13,914 nt of DNA from Bacillota bacterium (GTDB lineage Bacteria > Bacillota > Clostridia > Christensenellales > Aristaeellaceae): NCBI GenBank assembly GCA_023391725.1, contig JAEWAH010000216.1, positions 1 to 13,914 on the forward strand, given 5' to 3'. Below, in pieces: positions 6,055 to 13,708 of this stretch. A program made the position numbers and the translations under genes. Within the stretch, counting starts at the first letter, position 1; every line of letters begins with the position of its first letter. Under the pieces are notes generated by a model. That model was not told the origin of the DNA and made no database searches. It saw only the letters and a program-made list of their open reading frames with translations.

Positions 6055-8553
6055 ATGCGAAAGAAGTTTAATCAGCAGAAGCTGTATTACTTCTCAGACA
6101 GGCTTAGGCGGCAGCTTGCCCAAATATCCGGCCACCCGCTGACCGTGGTGGAGGCCCCCTCCGGCTTTGGCAAGACCACAGCCGTACGGGAGTATTTTAG
6201 GGAAAACCTGCCCACGGGTGCTGGGGAATACTGGTATACATGCCTTGGCGAGCCGGCCACTATTGCATGGCAGGGCATTTGTGAGCTTATATCCAATGCC
6301 AACGAAGAAGTTGCCGACGGCCTAAAAAAGCTGGAGATGCCTACGATCGATACGCTGATGTATCTGGCAGCGATCTTCAGAAACCTTCGGTGTGAGACGG
6401 AAACCTATCTGATCATAGATAATTACCAGCTCCTGCGCTGCGACATCCCTGGCGAATTGATGAGCGTCTTTTCCATGCATGAAAGCTCCGCCCTGCACAT
6501 CGTATTCATTACCCAGCAGCTTGGGGTCAGGCAAAAGGCGGCGCTTCGCAGCGCCAATGTCCATATGATCGACTCCTCCTCCTTCTTCTTTGACAGGGAG
6601 GGCATTTTGAACCTTTTCCGTATGGAGGGCATCCGCTTATCCGAGAGCGAACTGGAAAGCGTGCATTTGAGCACCGAAGGCTGGGTGGCCGCCCTCCGGC
6701 TGCAGATCATCAACTATGAGGAAAACGGCTCTTTTGACCGCATCATCGGTGTGGAACATCTCGTAGAAAATGCCATATGGAACAGGCTGGAGCCCGAGGA
6801 AAAGGACTTCCTGCTTGCCGTGTCCATCCTGGACAGCTTCACCGCCCGTCAGGGGGCGATCATGCTAAACCAGGAGGTTCTGCCTGCAAACATCGAGGAA
6901 TTGCTGGGCTACAGTGATTTCGTACGCTATTTCCCAGACAAAGGGATCTATATCATCCATGGCATATTGCAGAATTATCTGCAGAACCGCTTTTATTACC
7001 ACCAATCCGAGGACTTTCAAAATAGGATATTCCGCCTGGCGGGGCAGTCCTTTGCGGCCATTTCGCAATACTTTCCTGCGGCGCAGTTCTTTTTCAGGGT
7101 CAGAGATTTTGACGCCATTTTTTCCTTGCCTTTTAACGGCGAGTACTTGAGCAATCAAAAGGAAAAGCATTTGCTGTCCTTTGTCGCCGAACTGGTGAAC
7201 GAATGCCCGGAAGAGACGCTGCTCAAATACCCCTTTGCCATGCTCACCTTCAGCTATCAAATGTTCATCGACGGGCGGTTTGATACATATGCCAAGCTCT
7301 GCCTGCTGATCGGCAAGGTGATCGAGAATGGCGCGGGCCTAAATCAAGAGGAGCTTCGCAAGATCAAGGGCGAATATGTACTGATGGCTTCCTTCAGGTA
7401 TTTTAACGATATCAGGCGGATGAGCGAGGGATACAAAAGGGCTTGGGAGATGCTCCAAGAGCCCTCCAGCATGCTTAAGTATGATTTTCCCTGGACGACG
7501 TTCGGCTGTCCCTCGGTACTGTTCATGTTCTGGCGGGAATCGGGAGAACTTGAAAATGAGCTCCGGAGCCTGGAGGAATGTCTGCCCATCTACCGCAAGC
7601 TGGCCCATAATCATGGCGTCGGCGCCGCCAGCGTCATGCGGGCGGAAGCGCTGCTCATGCGAGGAGAGGATGATCAGGCCGAGATCTATTGCCATAGGGC
7701 GCTGTACGATGCCCGCAGCCACCAGCAGGCCAGCATGGGACTGTGCGCCGAGCTGGTGCTTGCCCGCATCGCCATCCTGCGGGGCGACCCGGAAAGCTAT
7801 TTCGCCGCAGTCAGGAACATACAAAACTATGCCAAAGACAATTCCAACCTGTACGTGCTGCGCATGGTAGACCTTTGTATGGCGGTGCTGAGCCTGGCGC
7901 TGGGCATTACGGATTATGTGGCTAAATGGCTTTACGATATGGAGAGCATCCGCAAAATCGTGTACGCGCCGGTCATTTCCTACGCTCAGGGGCTTTATTC
8001 CATGCTGCTTCTTACGGAAAAGCGCAACAACGAGTTCTACGGCATCTCTCAGATGATCATGGACGTTGCCAGCGCTCCGGCCGAGGGGATCCATTACCTG
8101 ATGCCCCAATTGTATCATTATAAATACCTTGCCGTAGCCAAGCTGAGCGGCGGGAACGATCAAGAGGCGCAGGAGTATCTTCAAAAAGCCCTTGCCATCG
8201 CCCTGCCCGACAAGATCTATCTGCCCTTTTCCACGCAGGTGAACATGCTGGAATCGTATCTGGAGTCAGCCAAGAATACCCTTGCGGACAGGGAAGGCAT
8301 CAATGCCGTGATAGCCATAGGCAGGCGCCATGAAAAGGGGGCAGCCGCCATTAAAAAGGCGATCTTCCAGGCCAAATCTCCGCTGACCGCCAGGGAGCGT
8401 GAGATCGCCCTGCTGGCCAGGGAGAGACTCAGCGCCAAGGAGATCGCGGACAAGCTGTATATAGCGGAGGCCACTGTCAAAACGATCCTCAAAAATATTT
8501 ATGGCAAGCTGGACATTCATTCGAAATCTGAGCTGAATTTTAAGGAATTTTAA
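6055..8553 (+). CDS. MalT-like LuxR-family STAND ATPase transcriptional regulator
   Basis: This 832-aa protein has the layout of MalT-type regulators. The P-loop APSGFGKTT lies at residues 34-42, with a Walker B-like YLIIDNYQLL containing Asp122. A long alpha-helical, TPR-like sensor region follows, and a C-terminal LuxR/GerE helix-turn-helix occupies about residues 775-832 (SPLTAREREIALLARER, KEIADKLYIAEATVKT). In this family an inducer and ATP drive self-assembly and DNA binding; the inducer here is unknown. The ATG at 6055 is chosen because GGAGGA lies 6 bases upstream; the frame is open back to a TTG at 5980 without a site. MalT itself is about 900 aa, so the length fits. It is read from the strong promoter at 5744 through a structured leader, and it sits directly upstream of the chemotaxis operon on the same strand. 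That suggests, but does not prove, control of those genes. Confidence 0.9.
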   Translation: MRKKFNQQKLYYFSDRLRRQLAQISGHPLTVVEAPSGFGKTTAVREYFRENLPTGAGEYWYTCLGEPATIAWQGICELISNANEEVADGLKKLEMPTIDTLMYLAAIFRNLRCETETYLIIDNYQLLRCDIPGELMSVFSMHESSALHIVFITQQLGVRQKAALRSANVHMIDSSSFFFDREGILNLFRMEGIRLSESELESVHLSTEGWVAALRLQIINYEENGSFDRIIGVEHLVENAIWNRLEPEEKDFLLAVSILDSFTARQGAIMLNQEVLPANIEELLGYSDFVRYFPDKGIYIIHGILQNYLQNRFYYHQSEDFQNRIFRLAGQSFAAISQYFPAAQFFFRVRDFDAIFSLPFNGEYLSNQKEKHLLSFVAELVNECPEETLLKYPFAMLTFSYQMFIDGRFDTYAKLCLLIGKVIENGAGLNQEELRKIKGEYVLMASFRYFNDIRRMSEGYKRAWEMLQEPSSMLKYDFPWTTFGCPSVLFMFWRESGELENELRSLEECLPIYRKLAHNHGVGAASVMRAEALLMRGEDDQAEIYCHRALYDARSHQQASMGLCAELVLARIAILRGDPESYFAAVRNIQNYAKDNSNLYVLRMVDLCMAVLSLALGITDYVAKWLYDMESIRKIVYAPVISYAQGLYSMLLLTEKRNNEFYGISQMIMDVASAPAEGIHYLMPQLYHYKYLAVAKLSGGNDQEAQEYLQKALAIALPDKIYLPFSTQVNMLESYLESAKNTLADREGINAVIAIGRRHEKGAAAIKKAIFQAKSPLTAREREIALLARERLSAKEIADKLYIAEATVKTILKNIYGKLDIHSKSELNFKEF

Positions 8554-8566
8554 TGTAAAATAAAAA

Positions 8567-8585
8567 ATACCCCGAAACGGGGTAT
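8567..8585 (-). terminator. Hairpin terminator with its T-run on the minus strand
   Basis: An 8-bp stem, ATACCCCG (8567-8574) and CGGGGTAT (8578-8585) with AAA loop, follows the regulator stop by 13 bases. The A-rich run lies before the stem, so only minus-strand transcripts would end in a U-run (TTTTTTATTTT). On the plus strand GTGAAGTG follows, giving a poor terminator for the regulator. Confidence 0.6.
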
Positions 8586-8637
8586 GTGAAGTGAAAAAAT
8601 CCGCTGTATCCTTTTATATGCGGCAGATTATCTTTAT

Positions 8638-8650
8638 TACACATTGTGTA
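8638..8650. promoter_or_regulatory. Perfect 13-bp palindrome, candidate operator of the chemotaxis operon
   Basis: TACACA-T-TGTGTA is an exact inverted repeat ending right against the TAAA of the sigma-28-like -35 element. Its position suits a repressor or an activator touching RNA polymerase. The binding protein is unknown; the neighbouring LuxR-type regulator is one candidate. Confidence 0.45.
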
Positions 8651-8677
8651 TAAATTTTGGCGAATATTTTGCGATTA
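8651..8677 (+). promoter_or_regulatory. Sigma-28 (FliA/SigD)-like promoter of the chemotaxis operon
   Basis: TAAATTTT (8651-8658), 11 bases, then TGCGATTA (8670-8677). The known sigma-28 pattern is TAAAGTTT, 11 bases, GCCGATAA, so seven of eight -35 bases and five of eight -10 bases match with exact spacing. Transcription would start near 8684, giving a leader of about 30 bases to cheY. An overlapping TATAAA (8649-8654) could be a sigma-A -10 but has no good -35. Confidence 0.5.
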
Positions 8678-8713
8678 TTTAAAGTGGGGGAAAGGCATGG
8701 GAGTTGAGTCCTT

Positions 8714-9076
8714 ATGAGCGATGTTTTAATTACCGACGATTCAGCCTTTATGCGCTCAACCATCCGGCGGATCCTGGAAAAGGAGAGGCTGATGGTGGTC
8801 GCCGAGGCGGAAAGCGGCCCCAGCTGTATTGAGAAATACAAGGAATACCGGCCCGAGATCGTGACGCTGGATATCATCATGCTGGGAATGGACGGCATTG
8901 CGACATTGAAAGCCCTGATGAAGATTGATCCAAACGCAAAGGTCATCATGATCACGGCGCTGGGGCAGGAATCCTTTGTCAGGGAAGCGATCTTAAGCGG
9001 CGCCCGGTCTTTCATTGTGAAGCCTTTTCAGGAAGAACACGTAATTTCAGCACTGCACAAAGTTATGGCGCACTAA
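8714..9076 (+). CDS. cheY: Chemotaxis response regulator CheY
   Basis: This 120-aa single receiver domain takes phosphate from CheA and signals to the flagellar motor switch. The acidic pocket Asp8-Asp9, the phosphoacceptor Asp53 (TLDIIM), Thr81 (MITA) and Lys103 (IVKPF) are all present. The usual DxxMPxMDG reads DIIMLGMDG, so the conserved Pro is replaced by Leu. The start ATG overlaps the TGA of a six-codon frame that begins at 8697. A GGGAG site lies about 10 bases upstream. It is the first gene of the cheYAWRBD operon, under a sigma-28-like promoter. Standalone CheY of this short length is typical of Bacillus and Thermotoga. A role as a phosphate sink or other stand-alone regulator is possible, but the following cheA supports CheY. 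Confidence 0.93.
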   Translation: MSDVLITDDSAFMRSTIRRILEKERLMVVAEAESGPSCIEKYKEYRPEIVTLDIIMLGMDGIATLKALMKIDPNAKVIMITALGQESFVREAILSGARSFIVKPFQEEHVISALHKVMAH

Positions 9077-9115
9077 GTTATTGGCATTTTGCAAAAGCCT
9101 GAAGGAGGAAGCGGA

Positions 9116-11185
9116 TTGGATAACAATTTCTCAAACGAGCCCATGCTGGATATTTTCATATATGAAACTACGCAAAATATCGAGCAATTGGAAAAGTTGA
9201 TCCTGTCAAGCGAAAAAGTGAGCGCGTTTGCGCCGGACACGGTCAATGAGATATTCAGGAACATGCACACCATCAAGGGTTCCTCCTCCATGATGCTCTA
9301 CAACAACATCGCCTCCCTGGCCCATGCCATGGAGGACCTGTTCTTCTTCATCCGGGAAGAGAAGCCGGAAAATATGGACTGCGCACTCCTTTCGGACCTG
9401 GTCCTGGAGGGCGTGGACTTTATCAAGCTGGAACTGGAGAAAGTGAAAAACGGCGACAATGTCGACGGAGATGCCGCTACCCTCATCAGCAGTATCAAAA
9501 GCTTCCTGGCCATGATCAAAGGGGGAGGAGCCGGACCGGTTACGGCAAAGCCCCAGGAGGAAGCGGCGGAAACGCAGCAGTATTACGTTACCCATGTCAG
9601 GGAAGGCGGAGCCCCTAACCTGAAGAGCTTTGAGGTAGTGGTCCATTTTGACGAGGGCTGCGAAATGGAGAACATCAGGGCGTATTCCGTTGCCCACAGC
9701 CTGAAGGAAATCGCCGAAGATGTCTTTTATACCCCCGAGGATGTTATTGAAAACAACGAAAGCGCCCTGGTGATACGGGAGCAGGGCTTCCGTGTGGCGT
9801 TCAAGTCCGAGAAGAACCTCCAGGAACTGAACGACTTCTTTATGAATACCGCTTTTGTCAATCATGTGGAGCTGAGCGAAATGGAGGAGGGCCAAAGCGC
9901 CGGGCCTCATGCGCCACGGCCCACCGCCGGTCAAGATAATGAAGTCAAGGTGTCCAAGGCATCATCTCTGCCAATTCAGGAGCAGGTTGACCGCATCCAG
10001 AACGACAATAAATCCGCCCACCAAAGCATTATCAGCGTGGACGTTACAAAGCTTGACAAGCTTATGGACCTGATGGGGGAAATGGTGATCGCCGAAGCCA
10101 TGGTCACCCAGAATCCGGAGCTTCAATCCCTGAAGCTGAACAGCTTCTACAAAGCCGCCCGACAGCTGCAAAAGATCACCAGCGAGATGCAGGATATGAT
10201 CATGTCCATCCGCATGGTGCCCCTTTCCGCGACCTTCCAGAAGATGCACCGCATCGTTAGGGACATGAGCAGGAAGCTGGGCAAGGAAGTTCAACTGAAG
10301 CTGATTGGGGAAGAGACCGAGGTCGACAAAAACATTATCGAGCATATTTCTGATCCCCTGATGCACCTGGTCCGCAACTCCATCGACCACGGCATTGAGA
10401 CGGCCGATGAGCGGGCCGCGGGCGGGAAGCCCAGGGAAGGCCATGTGACGCTGGAAGCGCAAAATGCAGGCAGCGACGTGCTTGTGATCGTCAGGGACGA
10501 CGGCAAGGGCCTGAACAAGGAAAAGATCCTCAAAAAGGCCATCGAGCATGGGCTGATCAACAAGTCAGAAAGTGAACTGACTGACCGGGAGATTTACAAC
10601 TTGATTTTCCTCCCGGGTTTCTCCACCAACGACAGCGTTACGGAGTATTCCGGCCGCGGCGTGGGCATGGACGTGGTCTTAAAGAACCTGGAAGCCATCG
10701 GCGGATCCGCGTCCGTGGACAGCATCGAGGGCGAGGGCACGGTCACGACGCTCAAAATTCCGCTCACCTTGGCCATCATCGACGGCATGAACATCCGCGT
10801 AGGCGACGCCAGGTACACCCTGCCCACCGTTTCCATCCAGGAGACCTTCCGCGCCAAGGGAAGCGACACCTTCCAGGATACCGACGGCAATGAAATGATC
10901 ATGGTCCGCGGTCAATGCTATCCCATTCTCCGCCTGCACAAGATCTATGCGATCCAGACCGAGATCACCGATCTCACCCGTGGGATCATGCTCATGGTGG
11001 AGCAGGACGGAAAGAGCGTTTGCCTGTTCGCGGACGAGCTTCTGGGCCAGCACCAGGTGGTGTTCAAGGCGCTCCCGGGCTACATCAAAAACACCAGGAA
11101 GATCGATGGACTGGCTGGCTGCACACTCCTGGGGGACGGCAGCATCAGCCTGATCCTGAACATCGGCCGGCTGATCAATATGTAA
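9116..11185 (+). CDS. cheA: Chemotaxis histidine kinase CheA
   Basis: This 689-aa CheA autophosphorylates under receptor and CheW control, then donates phosphate to CheY and CheB. The Hpt domain (P1) has the phosphorylated His51 in MHTIKGSS. A P2-like CheY-binding region follows at about residues 170-270. The P3 dimerisation helices begin near IISVDVTKLDKLMDLMGEM. The ATPase domain (P4) has the N-box LMHLVRNSIDHGIE, VRDDGKGL and GRGVGMDVV. A CheW-like P5 domain fills the C-terminus. The start is taken as TTG 9116, which has AGGAGG (9103-9108) 7 bases upstream; a TTG at 9089 in the same frame lacks a site. It follows cheY by 39 bases. All catalytic motifs are intact and the length is normal for Firmicute CheA. 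Confidence 0.96.
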   Translation: MDNNFSNEPMLDIFIYETTQNIEQLEKLILSSEKVSAFAPDTVNEIFRNMHTIKGSSSMMLYNNIASLAHAMEDLFFFIREEKPENMDCALLSDLVLEGVDFIKLELEKVKNGDNVDGDAATLISSIKSFLAMIKGGGAGPVTAKPQEEAAETQQYYVTHVREGGAPNLKSFEVVVHFDEGCEMENIRAYSVAHSLKEIAEDVFYTPEDVIENNESALVIREQGFRVAFKSEKNLQELNDFFMNTAFVNHVELSEMEEGQSAGPHAPRPTAGQDNEVKVSKASSLPIQEQVDRIQNDNKSAHQSIISVDVTKLDKLMDLMGEMVIAEAMVTQNPELQSLKLNSFYKAARQLQKITSEMQDMIMSIRMVPLSATFQKMHRIVRDMSRKLGKEVQLKLIGEETEVDKNIIEHISDPLMHLVRNSIDHGIETADERAAGGKPREGHVTLEAQNAGSDVLVIVRDDGKGLNKEKILKKAIEHGLINKSESELTDREIYNLIFLPGFSTNDSVTEYSGRGVGMDVVLKNLEAIGGSASVDSIEGEGTVTTLKIPLTLAIIDGMNIRVGDARYTLPTVSIQETFRAKGSDTFQDTDGNEMIMVRGQCYPILRLHKIYAIQTEITDLTRGIMLMVEQDGKSVCLFADELLGQHQVVFKALPGYIKNTRKIDGLAGCTLLGDGSISLILNIGRLINM

Positions 11186-11258
11186 AGCTGCGGTTTACTC
11201 CTCATGAATTCTGTTTATGAAGGGAAACAGCACCTACAAGATGAAGGAGGATCATCAA

Positions 11259-11753
11259 ATGGCGCAGACGGATATTTTGAACCTGCTGGATCAGGACGAG
11301 GATACGCTCAAAGGAAAATACCTTATCTTTTCCATGGGGGCGGAGATGTACGGGATCGAGATCCGCCACATCACCGAGATCATCGGCGTCCAGCCCATCA
11401 CCGAGGTGCCCCGGATGCCCAATTATGTAAAGGGCATCTCCAATCTGCGGGGAAAGATCATCCCCGTCATGGATGTGCGGCTCCGTTTCAAAAAAGAGCC
11501 CAGGGAGTATGATGACAGAACCTGCATCATCGTCATCGACACCAACGATATCTCCATCGGCCTGATCGTGGACAGCGTCTCGGAAGTGTTGGCCCTTCGG
11601 GACGATCAGATCGTGCCGCCCCCGGATGTCAACCGCGACGGGCAGAAGTATATCAAGGGCATTGGCAACGTGGGCGGGAACGTGAAGCTGCTCTTGGACT
11701 GCGACAAGCTTCTTAGCGCCGAAGAGCTGGATATCCTGAATGCCATGGCATGA
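11259..11753 (+). CDS. cheW: Chemotaxis coupling protein CheW
   Basis: This 164-aa CheW links chemoreceptors to CheA. It has the family features: the KYLIFSMGAEMYGIEI opening strand, ITEVPRMPNYVKGISNLRG, KIIPVMDVRLRF, and the later GLIVDSVSEVLAL. The ATG at 11259 is preferred because AAGGAGG (11244-11250) lies 8 bases upstream; the frame is open to an ATG at 11217 that would place this site inside the gene. The gap to cheA is 73 bases, still consistent with one operon. Length and motifs are normal. Confidence 0.95.
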   Translation: MAQTDILNLLDQDEDTLKGKYLIFSMGAEMYGIEIRHITEIIGVQPITEVPRMPNYVKGISNLRGKIIPVMDVRLRFKKEPREYDDRTCIIVIDTNDISIGLIVDSVSEVLALRDDQIVPPPDVNRDGQKYIKGIGNVGGNVKLLLDCDKLLSAEELDILNAMA

Positions 11754-11812
11754 TCCATTTTGAAAGGAAGCGGCGCATAAAGGCTGCCGGCAAGACTAAT
11801 GACAAGGCTTGG

Positions 11813-11841
11813 AGGAGAGCCTGATGGCCCTCCTTCTCTTT
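11813..11841 (+). promoter_or_regulatory. Hairpin with T-rich tail between cheW and cheR
   Basis: AGGAGAGCC (11813-11821) pairs with GGCCCTCCT (11826-11834) with one A-C mismatch and a TGAT loop, followed by TCTCTTTG. It lies in the 105-base gap before cheR and could act as a weak attenuator or an RNA-processing site that lowers cheRBD expression. The T-run is interrupted, so it is not a strong terminator. Confidence 0.35.
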
Positions 11842-11858
11842 GTAAGGAGAAGCGAAGC

Positions 11859-12671
11859 ATGGTCACCATCCAGGAACAGGAGTTCAAGCGGTTTGCAGAT
11901 TACGTCCGCTCCAATTTCGGCATCCACTTTAAGAATGAGAAAAAAACGCTGGTAGCCGGAAGGCTCAACAATGTGCTATCCACTATGAATTTTGGCAGCC
12001 TTACGGAATACTTGGATTATGTGGCTGCGGATAAATCGGGCCAGGCCATGTCCATGATGCTGGACAAGATCACCACCAACTACACCTTTTTCATGCGGGA
12101 AGCGGAGCACTTCTATTATTTCAGGGACAAGGTGCTGCCCTACCTATCCAGGACGGTGAAGGACAAGGACCTGCGCATCTGGAGCGCAGCCTGCTCCACC
12201 GGGGAGGAACCCTATACCCTGGCGATGATCCTGGATGAATTTTTTGGACCGGATAGGGCGGCCTGGGATACGAAAGTGCTGGCTACCGACATCTCTGCAG
12301 GCGTCCTCGCCACCGCTAAGACCGGGATCTATGCCAAGGACAAGACGTCCGATTTGCCCGCCACGTGGCGGCAACGCTATTTTAAGGACTATGACGCCGA
12401 GCATTACATTCTGTCCGAAAGGCTCCGAAACGAGGTCATCTTCGGCAACATCAACCTGATGGAACCCTTCCCCTTCAGAAGAAAGATGCATGTGATCTTC
12501 TGCAGGAACGTGATGATCTATTTTGATAACGAGACCAAGGACCGGCTGGTGGAAAGGCTCTATGATATCACCGAGCCCGGGGGATACCTGTTCATCGGGC
12601 ATTCGGAGGGCCTGAATCGCGAGACTACGCGTTATCGATATGTAATGCCCGCCGTCTACAGGAAGGAGTAG
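11859..12671 (+). CDS. cheR: Chemoreceptor methyltransferase CheR
   Basis: This 270-aa CheR uses S-adenosylmethionine to methylate glutamates on chemoreceptors during adaptation. The N-terminal helical domain (about 1-75) precedes the SAM-binding domain, with WSAACSTGEEPYTLAM as the glycine-type motif and FCRNVMIYFD further on. The C-terminus has GGYLFIGHSEGL, as usual. The linker usually reading TTNETxFFR reads TTNYTFFMRE, so the Glu is replaced by Tyr. The ATG at 11859 is chosen because AAGGAGA (11844-11850) lies 8 bases upstream; the frame is open to 11799. It is followed 6 bases later by cheB, so methylation and demethylation enzymes are co-expressed. Confidence 0.95.
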   Translation: MVTIQEQEFKRFADYVRSNFGIHFKNEKKTLVAGRLNNVLSTMNFGSLTEYLDYVAADKSGQAMSMMLDKITTNYTFFMREAEHFYYFRDKVLPYLSRTVKDKDLRIWSAACSTGEEPYTLAMILDEFFGPDRAAWDTKVLATDISAGVLATAKTGIYAKDKTSDLPATWRQRYFKDYDAEHYILSERLRNEVIFGNINLMEPFPFRRKMHVIFCRNVMIYFDNETKDRLVERLYDITEPGGYLFIGHSEGLNRETTRYRYVMPAVYRKE

Positions 12672-12677
12672 GGGCGC

Positions 12678-13700
12678 ATGGAAAAGCCCGGAAAGATCAG
12701 GGTACTGGTTGTAGATGACAGCCTGGTGTCCCGGGAAGTGATTGTAAGGGGGATCACCGCCGATCCCATGATCGAGGTCGCCGCTGTTGCGGGCGATGCC
12801 TTTGAGGCCAGGGATAAGATTCTGCAGGTGCACCCTGATGTGATCACCTGCGATGTGGAAATGCCCAGGATGAACGGTATTGAATTCGTCCGGCGATTGC
12901 TGCCGCAATACTTTGTGCCTGTGATCATGGTCAGTTCCATTAGCGATGCGGTTTTCGAGGCGCTGGAAGCGGGGGCCATTGACTTTGTCGTAAAGCCCGA
13001 CGGCCAGCAGCAAAAGAATGAAGCTTTTTTCAGGGACCTTACGGCCAAGATCAAAATGGCCGCGGATGTTCACTTACCGCCTCGCAAGCCCGGGGGGCTT
13101 AATGGCAAGGTGGCCGGGAACATGGCGCTAAATGCCAACAGCATTATTGCTATTGGCGCCTCCACGGGGGGGACAGAGGCAATATACAGTATATTGAGCG
13201 CGCTGCCCGCCACGGTTCCCGGGATCGTGATCGTGCAGCACATCCCACCCGGTTTTTCCAAGATGTTCGCCGAAAGGCTGAACAGTCAAACCGCCTTGCG
13301 GGTCAAGGAAGCCCAAACGGGAGATTATGTGGAGCCCGGCAAGGTTTTTATCGCCCCGGGCGACCAGCATATGAAGATCAAACGTATCGGGAACAGGTAT
13401 AAAGTAGAGTGCTTTCACGGCGAAAAGGTCAACGGCCACTGCCCTTCGGTAGATGTTTTATTTGAATCTGTGGCCAGCGAGGCCGGGGCTGGCGCGGTGG
13501 GCATCCTGCTTACGGGCATGGGCTACGATGGCGCCCGGGGATTGCTCGCCATGCGGCGCAAAGGCAGCAGGACCATTGGGCAGGACAAGCTTTCCTCAGT
13601 CGTTTACGGCATGCCCAAGGTCGCCTATGACCTGGGCGCGGTGGAAATACAGATGGCATTGGGGCAAATCCCCCAAGCGCTCTTCGAAATGCTGGGTTAG
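12678..13700 (+). CDS. cheB: Chemotaxis methylesterase/glutamine deamidase CheB
   Basis: This 340-aa CheB removes methyl groups from chemoreceptors when phosphorylated by CheA. The N-terminal receiver domain has Asp13-Asp14, phosphoacceptor Asp59 (TCDVEMPRMNG), Ser86 and Lys106. A linker at about residues 107-150 leads to the methylesterase domain with the catalytic triad Ser162 (GASTGG), His188 (QHIPPGFS) and Asp284 (GMGYDGA). All key residues are present and the length is usual for the family. AAGGAG lies about 9 bases before the ATG and overlaps the end of cheR. The stop is 8 bases before cheD. Some CheB proteins also deamidate receptor glutamines; with cheD adjacent that task is probably shared. 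Confidence 0.96.
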   Translation: MEKPGKIRVLVVDDSLVSREVIVRGITADPMIEVAAVAGDAFEARDKILQVHPDVITCDVEMPRMNGIEFVRRLLPQYFVPVIMVSSISDAVFEALEAGAIDFVVKPDGQQQKNEAFFRDLTAKIKMAADVHLPPRKPGGLNGKVAGNMALNANSIIAIGASTGGTEAIYSILSALPATVPGIVIVQHIPPGFSKMFAERLNSQTALRVKEAQTGDYVEPGKVFIAPGDQHMKIKRIGNRYKVECFHGEKVNGHCPSVDVLFESVASEAGAGAVGILLTGMGYDGARGLLAMRRKGSRTIGQDKLSSVVYGMPKVAYDLGAVEIQMALGQIPQALFEMLG

Positions 13701-13708
13701 GTGAAGAT

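Noticed and set aside
7339..8184. 281-codon minus-strand frame opposite the MalT-like regulator
   Set aside because: It is antisense to the helical sensor region of a clear regulator, with no domain or start signal.
9206..9934. 242-codon minus-strand frame opposite cheA
   Set aside because: Shadow of the CheA Hpt and P2 regions; no supporting motif.
11823..11960. Short plus-strand frame starting at ATG 11823 with a GGAGGAGA site
   Set aside because: It runs mostly inside cheR in another frame, and the apparent ribosome-binding site is part of the cheW-cheR hairpin; no conserved feature supports it.
12144..13073. 309-codon minus-strand frame opposite cheR and cheB
   Set aside because: It spans two well-supported plus-strand genes and has no domain.
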